A DNA stretch of 64,000 bases from Ensifer adhaerens (GTDB lineage Bacteria; Pseudomonadota; Alphaproteobacteria; Rhizobiales; Rhizobiaceae), in assembly GCF_001270265.1 (NCBI RefSeq), contig NZ_LGAP01000006.1, positions 62,001-126,000 on the forward strand, written 5' to 3'. Position 1 is the stretch's first letter, and every line of letters begins with the position of its first letter. Of the stretch, positions 6,634-15,298 are shown one piece after another. Made by a program: the position numbers and the translations under genes. The notes beneath the pieces are model-generated. The model did not search any database and was not told the DNA's origin. It worked only from the letters and a program-made list of their open reading frames with translations.

Positions 6634-6967
6634 TTTCAGTTCCGACGTTCATCTCCAGCGTCCTCCTAGAGCATCCCGCCTTCAAGTGGAATCACGTGAT
6701 GCGGATAAGATGCTCTAGAATTATTAAAGTGCTGGAGCGCCGCGCGGGCAAGGGCGAGCAAAAAGGCGATGGTGCCGTGTCGCGCAGATGGGGTGATCTG
6801 TTTCGGGAGGGCTACGATCGATTGAAGCCGAGGCGGTCGGGCAGCGGTCCGCCAAGTCGGCGCCCAACGCGTGAGGCGCCGGTTCGTTTGTCAAGCTTTG
6901 CACAAGTCGGTCCTCATACCATCGCGCCAAGAGCCGGGATGTGATACGGCGAACAAAGGACGATGAT
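6634..6967. other. Intergenic region at the right edge of the accessory segment
   Basis: 334 bases. It holds the palindromic repeat 6666-6718. Beyond that I see no convincing gene; short open frames on both strands lack ribosome-binding sites and recognisable content. It may contain the junction between accessory and core DNA. Confidence 0.4.
6666..6718. repeat. Palindromic intergenic repeat (RIME-like)
   Basis: Perfect 10-bp inverted ends CTAGAGCATC and GATGCTCTAG enclose a second perfect palindrome ATCACGTGAT (6691-6700). The form resembles the small mosaic repeats scattered through rhizobial intergenic regions. Confidence 0.6.
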
Positions 6968-7129
6968 ATGTCAAACGATATCGAGCACTATACCGATCCG
7001 CAGGATGCGGCCGTGGCCCTCTTCCTCACGAACAATGACGGCGAAGAGCTGACCAATGTGCTGGTCGCAGCACTCGAGGATGCGTTCCGTATCCTTCGCG
7101 ACGAGGTTTCCCGCGAAACGATGCACTGA
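6968..7129 (+). CDS. Small acidic hypothetical protein
   Basis: A possible 53-residue protein, MSNDIEHYTDPQDAAVALFL and so on, from ATG 6968 with AAGGA seven bases upstream. It is acidic and could form two helices (DAAVALFL and LTNVLVAALEDAFRILRDEV). No family recognised. Codon use and the ribosome-binding site are plausible, but at this length a chance frame cannot be excluded. Confidence 0.4.
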   Translation: MSNDIEHYTDPQDAAVALFLTNNDGEELTNVLVAALEDAFRILRDEVSRETMH

Positions 7130-7298
7130 GGCGGCTCCTGTCGTCTGCCTGGCGCAATAGCGCAATTTGCATTGCCACGGGTTCGGTTCGCGAACACCTT
7201 CGTCGGCTAAATTTCATCCTGACACGAAACGGGCCGCCTGGGTCGGCGGTAATTGTCGCGTATCGTGGATTGTTCGACCGGAAAAGCAGCCTGTCGCC

Positions 7299-8606
7299 TC
7301 AGTTCTCCCGTAGCAATGCCTCGACTGATAGGGCTGTGGCCAGCACAGTCTTGTCCGTTCCGTTCCTGCCCACCAGCATCAGCCCGGCAGGGCGGGTCAG
7401 CCCCGGCATCGGCAGGGTGATGGCGGTGAGGTCGAACTGGTTTGCGACCTGGCAATTGCGTAGCAACAATCCTTCGACGCGGTCATATTCCGCTTTGTCC
7501 GCCTCTACAGAGGCGATCGACACCGCGGCGATCGGCGTCGTCGGCAAGACGATGAGGTCGTAGGCGGAGAGCCGTTCGCCCATGGCACGTGCCAGGCCTG
7601 CTCGCGTTTCCAGCAGCGCATCGAGCGCTGCCTGCGGTGTCAGCATGCGACGCCGAAGTGTCGATGAAACCCTGACATCGACGGGCGCATCTTGATCCGA
7701 AAGCCAATCGGCATGCAGGCGGCTTGCCTCGAGGCCGGCGATCGAGCCGATCGCGGTCGCCTGCCTCAACTTCTCGATCAAATCGTCGATGCTGCAATCG
7801 ACTAGGTCGGCGCCGGCAGCCGTGAGGCGGTCAAGGCAGGCCGCAAAGGCTCCGGCAATTTCGGAAGACAGCTCAGTCAGGAGCTGGCCGCGCGGCACGC
7901 CGATGCGCAGGCCGGCAATCGGACGGGGCACAAGCGCCGTCACCGGCTCGCCGGCCATCACTGCATCGGCCGCTGCGCAGTCGCTGACGCTGTGCGCAAG
8001 CGGACCGATCGAATCGAGGCTCGGCGCAAGCGGGAAGGCGCCGTCGAGGGACACGCGGCTGGCGGTCGGCTTGAAGCCGACGAGGCCGTTCAGCGCCGCC
8101 GGAATGCGCACGGAGCCGCCGGTGTCGGAGCCGATGGCGATATCGCAGGTGCCCTCTGCTGCCGATACCGCTGCGCCTGAGGACGAGCCGCCGGGGATCA
8201 GGCTTTCATCTGTCGCGTTGCCGGGCACCGGAAAATGGGGATTGAGGCCGACCGCGGTGAAGGCGAATTCGGTCATATGGGTCTTGCCGACGATCACGGC
8301 GCCGGCGGCGCGCAATCTCTTGACCACGACGGCATCCTGTTGCGGCGCGGCTGCCGTGCGCTTGATGATCGAGCCGGCAAGCGTCGGTTCTCCGGCAACG
8401 TCGAAAAGATCCTTGATCGAAACGATCTTGCCGTCGAGCGGCCCGAGCGTCGCGCCGGCCTGCCGGCGGCGATCGGCAGCATCGGCCTCGATGCGGGCAC
8501 TCTCGGCATAAAGCCTGACATAGGCTTTCTCATTATTCCGGCGGGCATCGAGCCGGCTCAGGATCTGTTCGAGGTGATCACGCGTGGGAGTGTTCGAATG
8601 GGACAC
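7299..8606 (-). CDS. Amidase (amidase-signature family)
   Basis: A 435-residue enzyme of the amidase-signature family (relatives of GatA), which hydrolyse amide bonds with a Ser-cisSer-Lys triad. KIVSIKDLFDVAG (about 59-71) contains the catalytic Lys, and GGSSSGAAVSAAEG followed by IAIGSDTGGSVRIPAALNG (about 138-175) is the signature with both serines. The start is GTG at 8606 (SHSNTPTRDHL). It is not beside gatB or gatC and is shorter than GatA, so a free-standing amidase for a small amide is more likely than tRNA amidotransferase. It is alone on the minus strand, about 160 bases downstream of the methyltransferase gene. Confidence 0.88.
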   Translation of the reverse strand: MSHSNTPTRDHLEQILSRLDARRNNEKAYVRLYAESARIEADAADRRRQAGATLGPLDGKIVSIKDLFDVAGEPTLAGSIIKRTAAAPQQDAVVVKRLRAAGAVIVGKTHMTEFAFTAVGLNPHFPVPGNATDESLIPGGSSSGAAVSAAEGTCDIAIGSDTGGSVRIPAALNGLVGFKPTASRVSLDGAFPLAPSLDSIGPLAHSVSDCAAADAVMAGEPVTALVPRPIAGLRIGVPRGQLLTELSSEIAGAFAACLDRLTAAGADLVDCSIDDLIEKLRQATAIGSIAGLEASRLHADWLSDQDAPVDVRVSSTLRRRMLTPQAALDALLETRAGLARAMGERLSAYDLIVLPTTPIAAVSIASVEADKAEYDRVEGLLLRNCQVANQFDLTAITLPMPGLTRPAGLMLVGRNGTDKTVLATALSVEALLREN

Positions 8607-8769
8607 GATGAGGAACCTGCCGATATCTGACGTCGCCGGGCGGCGAGTTGATTCTTTTCGTCCATTGCCCGGCGCGAAAGTCGCCGTCAGCTAAGACGGC
8701 AATCTTCATAGCAGGGCTTTCGGCAAATGCCATGAGGTTGCCGAAGCGCCGCCCGTGCAACCCGACCAT

Positions 8770-9576
8770 TCAGCCCGGCTTATGCGCGCAGAGAATGAAC
8801 CGGCGATAGACGAAGGTGCGCAGGCAGTTGCGCAGGTTTGCCGTTTTGCGCTGTGCGGCGGAGATGGGCTGGTGGGAAACCTGTTCGATGCTCTGGAAGC
8901 CGGCAGCCTTCAGCATCGGCAGCAATGTCTCGACCGTCAGGCCGTCGCCGAAGGGAAGATGTTGCATGATCGTTGCATGGCGATCGCTAAGCGCCCCGTC
9001 ATAGTGATTGTCAGGCCCGATCACCCGATCGATCTGGCGGATCACCCAGGTCGCGAGGCGTCCGATTGTCGTCGGTTTGGCCCAGTCGCCGTCGAAGACG
9101 AGCAGCCTGCCGCCGGGCTTCAACAACCGGAACCATTCCTCAAGCGTCGCCTGCGGTTGGGTCAGGGTCCAGACGAGATGGCGGCAGACGATGGCGTCGT
9201 AGTTTTCGTCCGGTTCCATGGTGTTTTCCGCGTCGGCAAGCAGGAAGCGCAGGCGCGGCTTGCCGGCGTGCTTCTTGCTGGCAACCGCAAGCATGGCTTC
9301 GGAGAAATCGAGTGCGGTGACGTCGTGGCCAAGGTCGTGGATCAGTCGCGTCACTTCGCCGGTGCCGCAGGCAAGCTCGAGCACACGCAGCGGCTCGGCA
9401 CCGAGAAAGGTGCGTACCGGCTTCTGCCAGGCATCGAATTCCGGGCCGGGCGGGATGCGGTGACCGAAGGCGAGGTCGAAAGTTTCGGAACGCTTCGACC
9501 AGTAGTCGCGGATCTCGTCCTTGAGATCGAAATTTGTCCGAGCGTCCGGCCTGGCTCTTTCTGCCAGTTTGCTCAT
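8770..9576 (-). CDS. Class I SAM-dependent methyltransferase
   Basis: A 268-residue protein with the class I fold: motif I VLELACGTGEVT at about 85-96, an acidic post-I TALDFSEAML segment, LLADAEN and the motif IV/V region DAIVCRHLVWTL followed by LLKPGGRLLVFDGDW. Closest in shape to UbiE/COQ5-like small-molecule methyltransferases. Its ATG overlaps the pseudoazurin stop (9573-9576), making it the last gene of the riboswitch-controlled transporter operon. The substrate is unknown; operon position suggests a role linked to the imported compound or metal chelate. Confidence 0.82.
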   Translation of the reverse strand: MSKLAERARPDARTNFDLKDEIRDYWSKRSETFDLAFGHRIPPGPEFDAWQKPVRTFLGAEPLRVLELACGTGEVTRLIHDLGHDVTALDFSEAMLAVASKKHAGKPRLRFLLADAENTMEPDENYDAIVCRHLVWTLTQPQATLEEWFRLLKPGGRLLVFDGDWAKPTTIGRLATWVIRQIDRVIGPDNHYDGALSDRHATIMQHLPFGDGLTVETLLPMLKAAGFQSIEQVSHQPISAAQRKTANLRNCLRTFVYRRFILCAHKPG

Positions 9577-10028
9577 TGCGCCGCCTTCGCCTGATCGATG
9601 CGCGCGAAGATCGCATCCAAGCGGCCGCGCGCCCGGCCGGGTACTTCGGCCTTGCGAAACGCCTCGCTCAGTTCAGCCTCGCCGACCTTGATCAGCATCA
9701 CCATGCCCATGGCGAAATGTGGCGAGCACTTGATGCCGTAGAAGCCCGGCGTGTCGAATTTGACTTCGACTTCCTCGTTAATCTGGCCCTTGAAGCCGGC
9801 GTAACCCTCGGGCACCATTCCGTCGATCGAGGCGGCGTTGTGGCTCCTGTGCCCGACCCGGAACTTGACGCTGTCGCCGGGCTTCAGTTCGACATAGTCA
9901 GGCTCGAAGACCATCGAGCCGTTTTCGCCGCGATTGAGCATCTTCACTTCGATGGTCTCGGCGAAGGCCGGAGCGGTAGTAAACCCAAGGGCGATGAGAG
10001 CGGCGGCGAGTTTAGCGCGCATGGTCAT
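9573..10028 (-). CDS. Pseudoazurin (type I blue copper protein)
   Basis: A 151-residue periplasmic electron carrier. Residues 1-23 are a signal peptide ending AFA. Mature numbering puts the type I copper ligands at His40 (SHN), Cys78 and His81 (CSPH) and Met86, exactly the pseudoazurin pattern. A C-terminal extension rich in charge (RKAEVPGRARGRLDAIFARI) is usual. Pseudoazurins donate electrons to nitrite or nitrous oxide reductase or cytochrome peroxidase, but no denitrification gene is near. Instead it overlaps the ABC ATPase gene upstream by 17 bases and the methyltransferase downstream by 4, placing it in the cobalamin-riboswitch operon. Confidence 0.93.
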   Translation of the reverse strand: MTMRAKLAAALIALGFTTAPAFAETIEVKMLNRGENGSMVFEPDYVELKPGDSVKFRVGHRSHNAASIDGMVPEGYAGFKGQINEEVEVKFDTPGFYGIKCSPHFAMGMVMLIKVGEAELSEAFRKAEVPGRARGRLDAIFARIDQAKAAQ

Positions 10029-10827
10029 GTCTCTTCGTGGTGTCGGATATCAGATGTAGTTTTGGCCGCGGGCGCCGATAGCGCACGAAGCATGAGCCGT
10101 CCTCGTCGCGCTCGACCGTCGCTGCGACGCCGAAGACCGCGAAAATTCGGTCTTCCGTCAGGATCTCCGTCGGGGTGCCGAGCGCGACGATACGGCCGCG
10201 ATCCATGACGGCGATGCGGTCGCAGAAGACGGCGGCGTGGTTGAGGTCGTGCAGGGCGGCAACGACCGTCAGCGGCTGCCCGCGGACGAGCTCGAGCAGG
10301 CCGATCTGGTGGTGGATGTCGAGATGATTGGTCGGCTCGTCGAGCAACAGGATCTGCGGCTGCTGCGCGAGTGACCGTGCAATATGTAAACGTTGACGTT
10401 CGCCGCCGGAGAGCGTGTGCCACATGCGGCCGGAAAAATCGCTCATGCCCACATGCTCGAGTGCCCGGTCGACGATGTCGGTGTCGCGGCGCGACCAGGG
10501 CGAAAGCGCGCCGAGATGCGGGGTGCGGCCGAGTTCGACCGCCTGGCGGGCGGTGATGCGTTCAGTGGTTTCCGCCTGCTGCTCGACCAGCGCGATGTGC
10601 TGGGCGATATCGCGCCGGGTGGTTTGCGCAAGCGGGCGCCCTTCGAGGCTGACGGTGCCGGATTTCGGCGGGCGGATGCCGGCCAGCAACGAGATCAGGC
10701 TGGTCTTGCCGGACCCGTTCGGACCGATGATGCCGAGAAACTCACCCGGCATAACCTCGAGATCGACAGCATCGACGATCAGCCGGCCGCCGGCCGACCA
10801 GGAGACGGTCTCGGCCTTGAGGCTCAT
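10012..10827 (-). CDS. ABC transporter ATP-binding protein (cobalamin/iron-chelate type, BtuD/FecE family)
   Basis: A 271-residue ATPase: Walker A GPNGSGKTS at about 35-43, Q-loop LVEQQAE, signature LSGGERQRLHIARSL at about 139-153, Walker B ILLLDEPTNHLD and switch His in ALHDLNHA. The family energises uptake of cobalamin, heme or siderophores together with FecCD-type permeases. Its ATG overlaps the permease stop (10824-10827) and its 3' end overlaps pseudoazurin. The B12 riboswitch upstream of the operon argues for cobalamin or a related corrinoid/cobalt chelate as substrate; this is inference. Confidence 0.93.
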   Translation of the reverse strand: MSLKAETVSWSAGGRLIVDAVDLEVMPGEFLGIIGPNGSGKTSLISLLAGIRPPKSGTVSLEGRPLAQTTRRDIAQHIALVEQQAETTERITARQAVELGRTPHLGALSPWSRRDTDIVDRALEHVGMSDFSGRMWHTLSGGERQRLHIARSLAQQPQILLLDEPTNHLDIHHQIGLLELVRGQPLTVVAALHDLNHAAVFCDRIAVMDRGRIVALGTPTEILTEDRIFAVFGVAATVERDEDGSCFVRYRRPRPKLHLISDTTKRHDHAR

Positions 10828-11852
10828 GACGCCGCCCTCCCGCGGCTGAGGATGAGGGCGAAGGCCGGCGCGCCCACAAGTGCGGTGATCACGCCGATCG
10901 GCAGCACCTGGCCGGGGATGATGACCCTCGACAATATATCGGCCGCGATCATGAAGATCGCGCCGGTGAGGGCTGCGGCCGGCAGCAGCAGGCCGTGGCG
11001 CACGCCGACCAGGAAGCGCGCCGCATGCGGGATGACGAGGCCGACGAAGCCGATGGAGCCGACGATGCTGACCATGACCGCGGTCATCAGCGCGGTTGCC
11101 GAAATCAGGATGACGTAGACCCGTTTGACCGGGATGCCGAGCGAGGCGGCCGATTCCGCGCCGAAGGTGAAGGCGTCGAGCGCGCGGGCGTGCCAGAGGC
11201 AGACGAGAAGACCACCAAGTGCGACCGGCAGGGCGAGGGTCACATCCGGCCAGCGCACGCCAGAGAGATTGCCGAGCAGCCAGAACATGATGCCGCGGGC
11301 CTGCTCGGCATTGGCCGATTTGGTGACGATGAAGGAGGTCAGTGCATTGAAGAGCTGGGAGCCGGCGACGCCAGCGAGAATGATGGCGCCGGTGCCGCGG
11401 CCTGCTCTGAGCGCCAGCAGCGATACGAGTGCGAAGGCGAAGACTGCGCCGAAGAAGGCACCGAGAGAAAGCGTCAGCATGCCCGCGCCGATACCGAGAA
11501 TGGCGACGGCCACGGCGCCGGTCGATGCGCCGGCGGAGATGCCGAGAATATAGGGATCGGCGAGCGCGTTCCTCAGCAACGCCTGCAGCACCACGCCGCA
11601 GAGCGAAAGTGCTGCGCCGCAGCAGGCGGCAACCACCGCTCGGCTGAGGCGATAGTTCCAGATGATGCCCTCGTCGATCGCATCAAGCGGGTATCCGGCG
11701 CCCCACAGACGATTGGCGATGGTCTTGCCGACGACGTCGAGCGGAATGGCGGTCTCGCCGATGGCGGCACCGAGGACCAGCGCCAGGAAGAGCAGCGCGA
11801 GCGCCGTCAAAACGGCGCCCGTGCGATTGATGGAAAGAGGCGTGGACCTCAC
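10824..11852 (-). CDS. ABC transporter permease (BtuC/FecCD family)
   Basis: A 342-residue inner-membrane protein. I place the start at GTG 11852, overlapping the binding-protein stop (GTGA), because the longer open frame is an antiparallel shadow of the upstream gene; the length then matches BtuC. About ten hydrophobic segments are visible, with the FecCD signatures NPLADPYILG-like text (here NALADPYILGISAGAS), GIMFWLLGNLSG and FVGLVIPHAARFLVG, the last being the coupling region to the ATPase. With its neighbours it forms a type II importer for a corrinoid or metal chelate. Confidence 0.93.
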   Translation of the reverse strand: MRSTPLSINRTGAVLTALALLFLALVLGAAIGETAIPLDVVGKTIANRLWGAGYPLDAIDEGIIWNYRLSRAVVAACCGAALSLCGVVLQALLRNALADPYILGISAGASTGAVAVAILGIGAGMLTLSLGAFFGAVFAFALVSLLALRAGRGTGAIILAGVAGSQLFNALTSFIVTKSANAEQARGIMFWLLGNLSGVRWPDVTLALPVALGGLLVCLWHARALDAFTFGAESAASLGIPVKRVYVILISATALMTAVMVSIVGSIGFVGLVIPHAARFLVGVRHGLLLPAAALTGAIFMIAADILSRVIIPGQVLPIGVITALVGAPAFALILSRGRAAS

Positions 11853-12892
11853 TTCGTCAGGCCGGCTTTTTCGACCGCGTCGGCAAGCACCTCGATGCCT
11901 TCGATCGTGCGGATCGTCGGGTTCATCGCCTGCGCGTCCATGACGACGATATTGTCGGCCTTTACCGCCGGCATCAGGCTGGTAACCGGGTCGGACTTCA
12001 GGAACTTCATCTTCAGTTCCCAATCATCGGCGGGGAAACGGCGGCGGTCCATCTTGCCGATCACCACGATCTTCGGATCAGCCTTGGCGATAGTCTCCCA
12101 GCCGATGGTCGGCCATTCCTCTTCGGTGGAGACCACATTCTTGATGCCGAGAGCCGACATGATGTAGCCGGGCGCGCCATTGGTGCCGGCGACATAGGGA
12201 TCGATGTCCATCTCGGCGCTGGAGAACCAGAAGACAGCCGACAGATTGCCGTCGGCCTTGGCGATCTTGCCGCGGGCCGCGTCCTCGCGCGCCTTCAGCT
12301 TGGCGATCAGCGTTTCGCCGCGCTCCTGTACGTCGAAGATCTCGGCGAGTTCGGCGATCTCCTGGTAGATCAGCTCCGTCGAAAACGCGTTATGGCGCAC
12401 GCCGTCGCCGCCGGCCGAATTGTCCTTGGCGGCGCAATCGGCCGGCGGGACATAGACGGGGATCGACAGTTCGGCGAACTGCTTGGGTGTGGCGACGATG
12501 CCTTCCGGCCCGACATGCCACTGGAACTGCGCAGTCACCAGATCCGGCTTGGTGGCCACGACGCTTTCGAAGCTCGGGTCGTTGTCGGCAAGCCGGTGGA
12601 CTTTGTTGTTGACGTCTTCGTAACCGTCGATGACCGGGCCGATCCACACGGCAGTGCCGACGACCTTGTCTGCGAGGCCAAGAAGATAAAGAATTTCCGT
12701 GGTGCTCTGACCGATCGAGGCGGTGCGCGTCGCCGCCGCCTTAAAGGTAACCTCCTGGCCGCAATTTTTTAAGGTCAGGGGGTAGCTCGTTGCGGCCGCC
12801 GAAGCGGCCGTTGGAGCAACGGGCATGAGCAGTGCCACGGAAACGGCAATCACTGGGCAACGGCGCCCGACGGCATTCAAAATGGCTTTCAA
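11849..12892 (-). CDS. ABC transporter substrate-binding protein (BtuF/FecB-like)
   Basis: About 347 residues from a TTG start at 12892 (MKAILNAVGRRCPVIAVSVALL), which gives a proper signal peptide ending ASA; no ATG is available in frame before it and the Shine-Dalgarno is weak. The mature part shows the helical-backbone fold of metal-chelate binding proteins: TRTASIGQSTTEILYLLGL, a VVATKPDLV turn and, near the C-terminus, DNIVVMDAQAMNPT. It should capture the ligand in the periplasm for the permease encoded next. First long gene of the riboswitch operon; ligand inferred as a corrinoid or cobalt complex. Confidence 0.85.
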   Translation of the reverse strand: MKAILNAVGRRCPVIAVSVALLMPVAPTAASAAATSYPLTLKNCGQEVTFKAAATRTASIGQSTTEILYLLGLADKVVGTAVWIGPVIDGYEDVNNKVHRLADNDPSFESVVATKPDLVTAQFQWHVGPEGIVATPKQFAELSIPVYVPPADCAAKDNSAGGDGVRHNAFSTELIYQEIAELAEIFDVQERGETLIAKLKAREDAARGKIAKADGNLSAVFWFSSAEMDIDPYVAGTNGAPGYIMSALGIKNVVSTEEEWPTIGWETIAKADPKIVVIGKMDRRRFPADDWELKMKFLKSDPVTSLMPAVKADNIVVMDAQAMNPTIRTIEGIEVLADAVEKAGLTK

Positions 12893-12924
12893 TGGAGTTC
12901 TCTCTTCTCGTGAGCTGCGAAGGG

Positions 12925-13032
12925 TCAGCCGAAGCGGCGACAGTCGGCCGGGCGATTTTCGGGAGACAATCGATCGTAAACGTCGAGAAGGACGGAAATA
13001 GAGGGCGCAAAGCCGCCGGATATGCGGATCAT
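12925..13032 (-). CDS. Possible small ORF between B12 riboswitch and transporter operon
   Basis: A 35-codon frame, MIRISGGFAPSISVLLDVYD and on, from ATG 13032 with a strong AGGAG seven bases upstream, better than the site of the following binding-protein gene. It ends 32 bases before the TTG of that gene. It may be a leader peptide or a small protein translated first in the operon. No family recognised. Confidence 0.4.
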   Translation of the reverse strand: MIRISGGFAPSISVLLDVYDRLSPENRPADCRRFG

Positions 13033-13079
13033 GACAACTCCTGTTCCGGGCAACCCCGCCCGTGACGCTGGATCTTCTG

Positions 13080-13270
13080 CTTGACGGCAGGTCTCCTGGC
13101 TCGCGGATGGGGCGCCTTCCACCTGCCTTCCCGCAACGCGTTTGACGCAATCGCAGTGGCATGGCGCGCTTTTCGCGCCACGGGGGTATCCGGCATTCCG
13201 CTTACAGTTGCGGGGGCAGCCACGGTCTCGGTCCCTTTTGGGTCGTCCTCACCGTGTTCCCTATTAATCC
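13080..13270 (-). promoter_or_regulatory. Cobalamin (AdoCbl-type) riboswitch
   Basis: On the minus strand the conserved B12 box AGCCAGGAGACCTGCC lies at 13101-13086, preceded by GCTGCCCCCGCAACTGTAAG (complement of 13201-13220) and, further 5', AATAGGGAACACGGTG (complement of 13250-13265). These are the hallmark elements in the right order and spacing. It lies upstream of the transporter operon and should repress it when cobalamin is plentiful. Exact ends of P1 are approximate. Confidence 0.95.
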
Positions 13271-13534
13271 CCGTCGGAGTCATCCTTCGGGGAACCGTCG
13301 CCGCTACCCTTAGTGTCCCGGTCAGTGCGGCGTCAAGCCGACAGGTTGCGGAAACAGAGACGCGGCGATCGCGGTGGGGCGGCTTACCGTAAAGTGTGCG
13401 AAGGTACCGCATTCACCGAATTGTCGCGAAACCGTTCAAATAGTTTCACGCCGCTGTTAAGCCGCTGACATGCGACTCGCCAAAGGTCCGGCACGCGAAA
13501 TCCCGCTTTCGCAGGGCTCGAACCGGAGGCTTGT

Positions 13535-15097
13535 TTGGCCGAAATCCTCACCACGCTTTCCCGCCGCTCCTTCCTTCTGTCTGCCGGCGCTGCCGGCCTT
13601 GTCGCGTCATCCGGTCTTGCAACGCCATTTTATGCCCGCGGCTACGGCCGGCCGGAATTCATCCATGGTGTGCAGTCGGGCGATGTCGATACAAGTTCCG
13701 GCATGGTTTGGACGCGGGTCGACAGGCCGTCGCGGGTGACGCTCGAATATTCGACGACCGAAAGTTTTTCCAATCCGGTTCGTCTCGCCGATCTTACGGC
13801 GACACCGCAGACGGATTGTGCGGTGAAATGCGCGCTTGAGGATCTCCTGCCCGACCAGGACATCTTCTATCGCTTTACCGCGACCGATCTTTACGACGTC
13901 AACCGGGTGTCCGAGCCGGTGATCGGGCGGTTTCGCACTGCGCCGTTGCGCAAGCGCTCGGTCCGCTTCGTCTGGTCCGGCGACACGGCGGGCCAGGGCT
14001 GGGGCATCGACGATGTCGGGATGAAAACCTATTCCACCATGCGCCTGCATGAACCGGACTTCTTCATCCATTCCGGCGACACGATCTACGCCGACAATCC
14101 CATCCCCGATGAAATCACCCTTCGCGACGGCGGTATCTGGAAGAACCGGGTGGTGACGCATGAGAAGCGCGACGTGGCGCGCACGCTCGAGGAATATCGC
14201 GGTCAATGGAAGTACAATTTGCTCGACAGCCATGTCCGTGACCTCAACGCCGTCTGTCCGACCTTCTATCAATGGGATGACCACGAGGTTCTGAACAACT
14301 GGTCGGCCTCCACGGACCTGAGCGACGATCCGCGCTATCCGGAAAAAGACGTCGCGGTCTACGCCGCACGCGCGGCGCGCGCGTTCAACGAGATGACGCC
14401 GATCCGCACGCCGCCGACGCAGCCCGGCCGCATCTTCCGCAAGATCGCCTACGGCCCGCTGCTCGACGTCTTCTTCGTCGATTTGCGCTCCTATCGTGGC
14501 CCCAACCAGGGGGAGGGCGATGACGGCCTCTTCGGCTGGCGCCAGGCAGACTGGCTGAAGCGGGAGCTTGCCGCCTCGCGCGCCGTCTGGAAGGTGATTG
14601 CCTGCGACATGCCGATCGGTCTCGTCGTCTGGGACGATCATGCCAACCGGCGCGGTTCCGATGCCATTGCCAATGGCGACAACGGTCCCCCGACCGGGCG
14701 CGAGACCGAGTTTGCCGACCTGCTCCGCTTCATCAAAGATAATGCCATCGACAACCTCGTCTGGCTGACGGCGGACGTGCATTACACGGCGGCGCACCAC
14801 TACGACCCGTCGCGGGCAGCCTTCAAGGATTTCCTGCCGTTCTGGGAGTTCGTTTCCGGCCCCTTGCATTCCGGCACCTATGGTCCGAAGGAGCTGGACA
14901 TGACGTTCGGCCCGGACGTGCGCTTCATCAAGGCATCGGGCGGAGGCGTCGACAGCAACCTGCCGCCATGCGCCGGCCTGCAGTTCTTCGGCATCGTCGA
15001 CATCAATGGCCAGACGAAGCAGATGACGGTGCGACTGATGGATCGGCAGGACCAGGAACTGTGGCGCGTGACGCTCGATCCGGCCGCAGTCGCATGA
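13535..15097 (+). CDS. phoD: PhoD-type alkaline phosphatase/phosphodiesterase
   Basis: A 520-residue secreted metallophosphatase. TTG start at 13535 with GGAGG five bases upstream; a twin-arginine signal SRRSFLLSAGAAGL occupies residues 9-22. The N-terminal fibronectin-like PhoD_N domain (FIHGVQSGDVDTSSGMVWTR) is followed by the metallophosphatase core: FVWSGDTAGQGWG, FFIHSGDTIYAD, WDDHE and the late ADVHYTAAHHY. Family members need Ca and Fe in the active site and release phosphate from mono- and diesters outside the cell, usually under phosphate starvation. It is divergent from the riboswitch operon. No Pho box was identified. Confidence 0.92.
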   Translation: MAEILTTLSRRSFLLSAGAAGLVASSGLATPFYARGYGRPEFIHGVQSGDVDTSSGMVWTRVDRPSRVTLEYSTTESFSNPVRLADLTATPQTDCAVKCALEDLLPDQDIFYRFTATDLYDVNRVSEPVIGRFRTAPLRKRSVRFVWSGDTAGQGWGIDDVGMKTYSTMRLHEPDFFIHSGDTIYADNPIPDEITLRDGGIWKNRVVTHEKRDVARTLEEYRGQWKYNLLDSHVRDLNAVCPTFYQWDDHEVLNNWSASTDLSDDPRYPEKDVAVYAARAARAFNEMTPIRTPPTQPGRIFRKIAYGPLLDVFFVDLRSYRGPNQGEGDDGLFGWRQADWLKRELAASRAVWKVIACDMPIGLVVWDDHANRRGSDAIANGDNGPPTGRETEFADLLRFIKDNAIDNLVWLTADVHYTAAHHYDPSRAAFKDFLPFWEFVSGPLHSGTYGPKELDMTFGPDVRFIKASGGGVDSNLPPCAGLQFFGIVDINGQTKQMTVRLMDRQDQELWRVTLDPAAVA

Positions 15098-15298
15098 GCG
15101 TTTTGGCTTTGGCTGATCCCTTTCCAAACCCGGTTGGCGCGACCCTTTCCGGTTGCAAACCCATGGCCTGTCGGGACTTCGGAGCTGGGCTCTTGCGCGC
15201 GCCCCCCTTTCGCAATCGCAAAAAAACCTGTATGAGCCCGACCATTGAAAAAGCGGCGTGGCCCATTGGGGCGTGCCCTAAACCTTCCGAGACGAAAA

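Noticed and set aside
2370-6720. A direct repeat of the tRNA-Ser 3' end marking the far att site
   Set aside because: I looked for a second CACCCTCTCCGCCA-like block downstream and found none; the right border remains undefined.
6724-6930. A 68-codon minus-strand frame
   Set aside because: No ribosome-binding site or recognisable content.
13029-13412. Open frames on both strands across the B12 riboswitch
   Set aside because: They overlap the conserved riboswitch elements and lack ribosome-binding sites.
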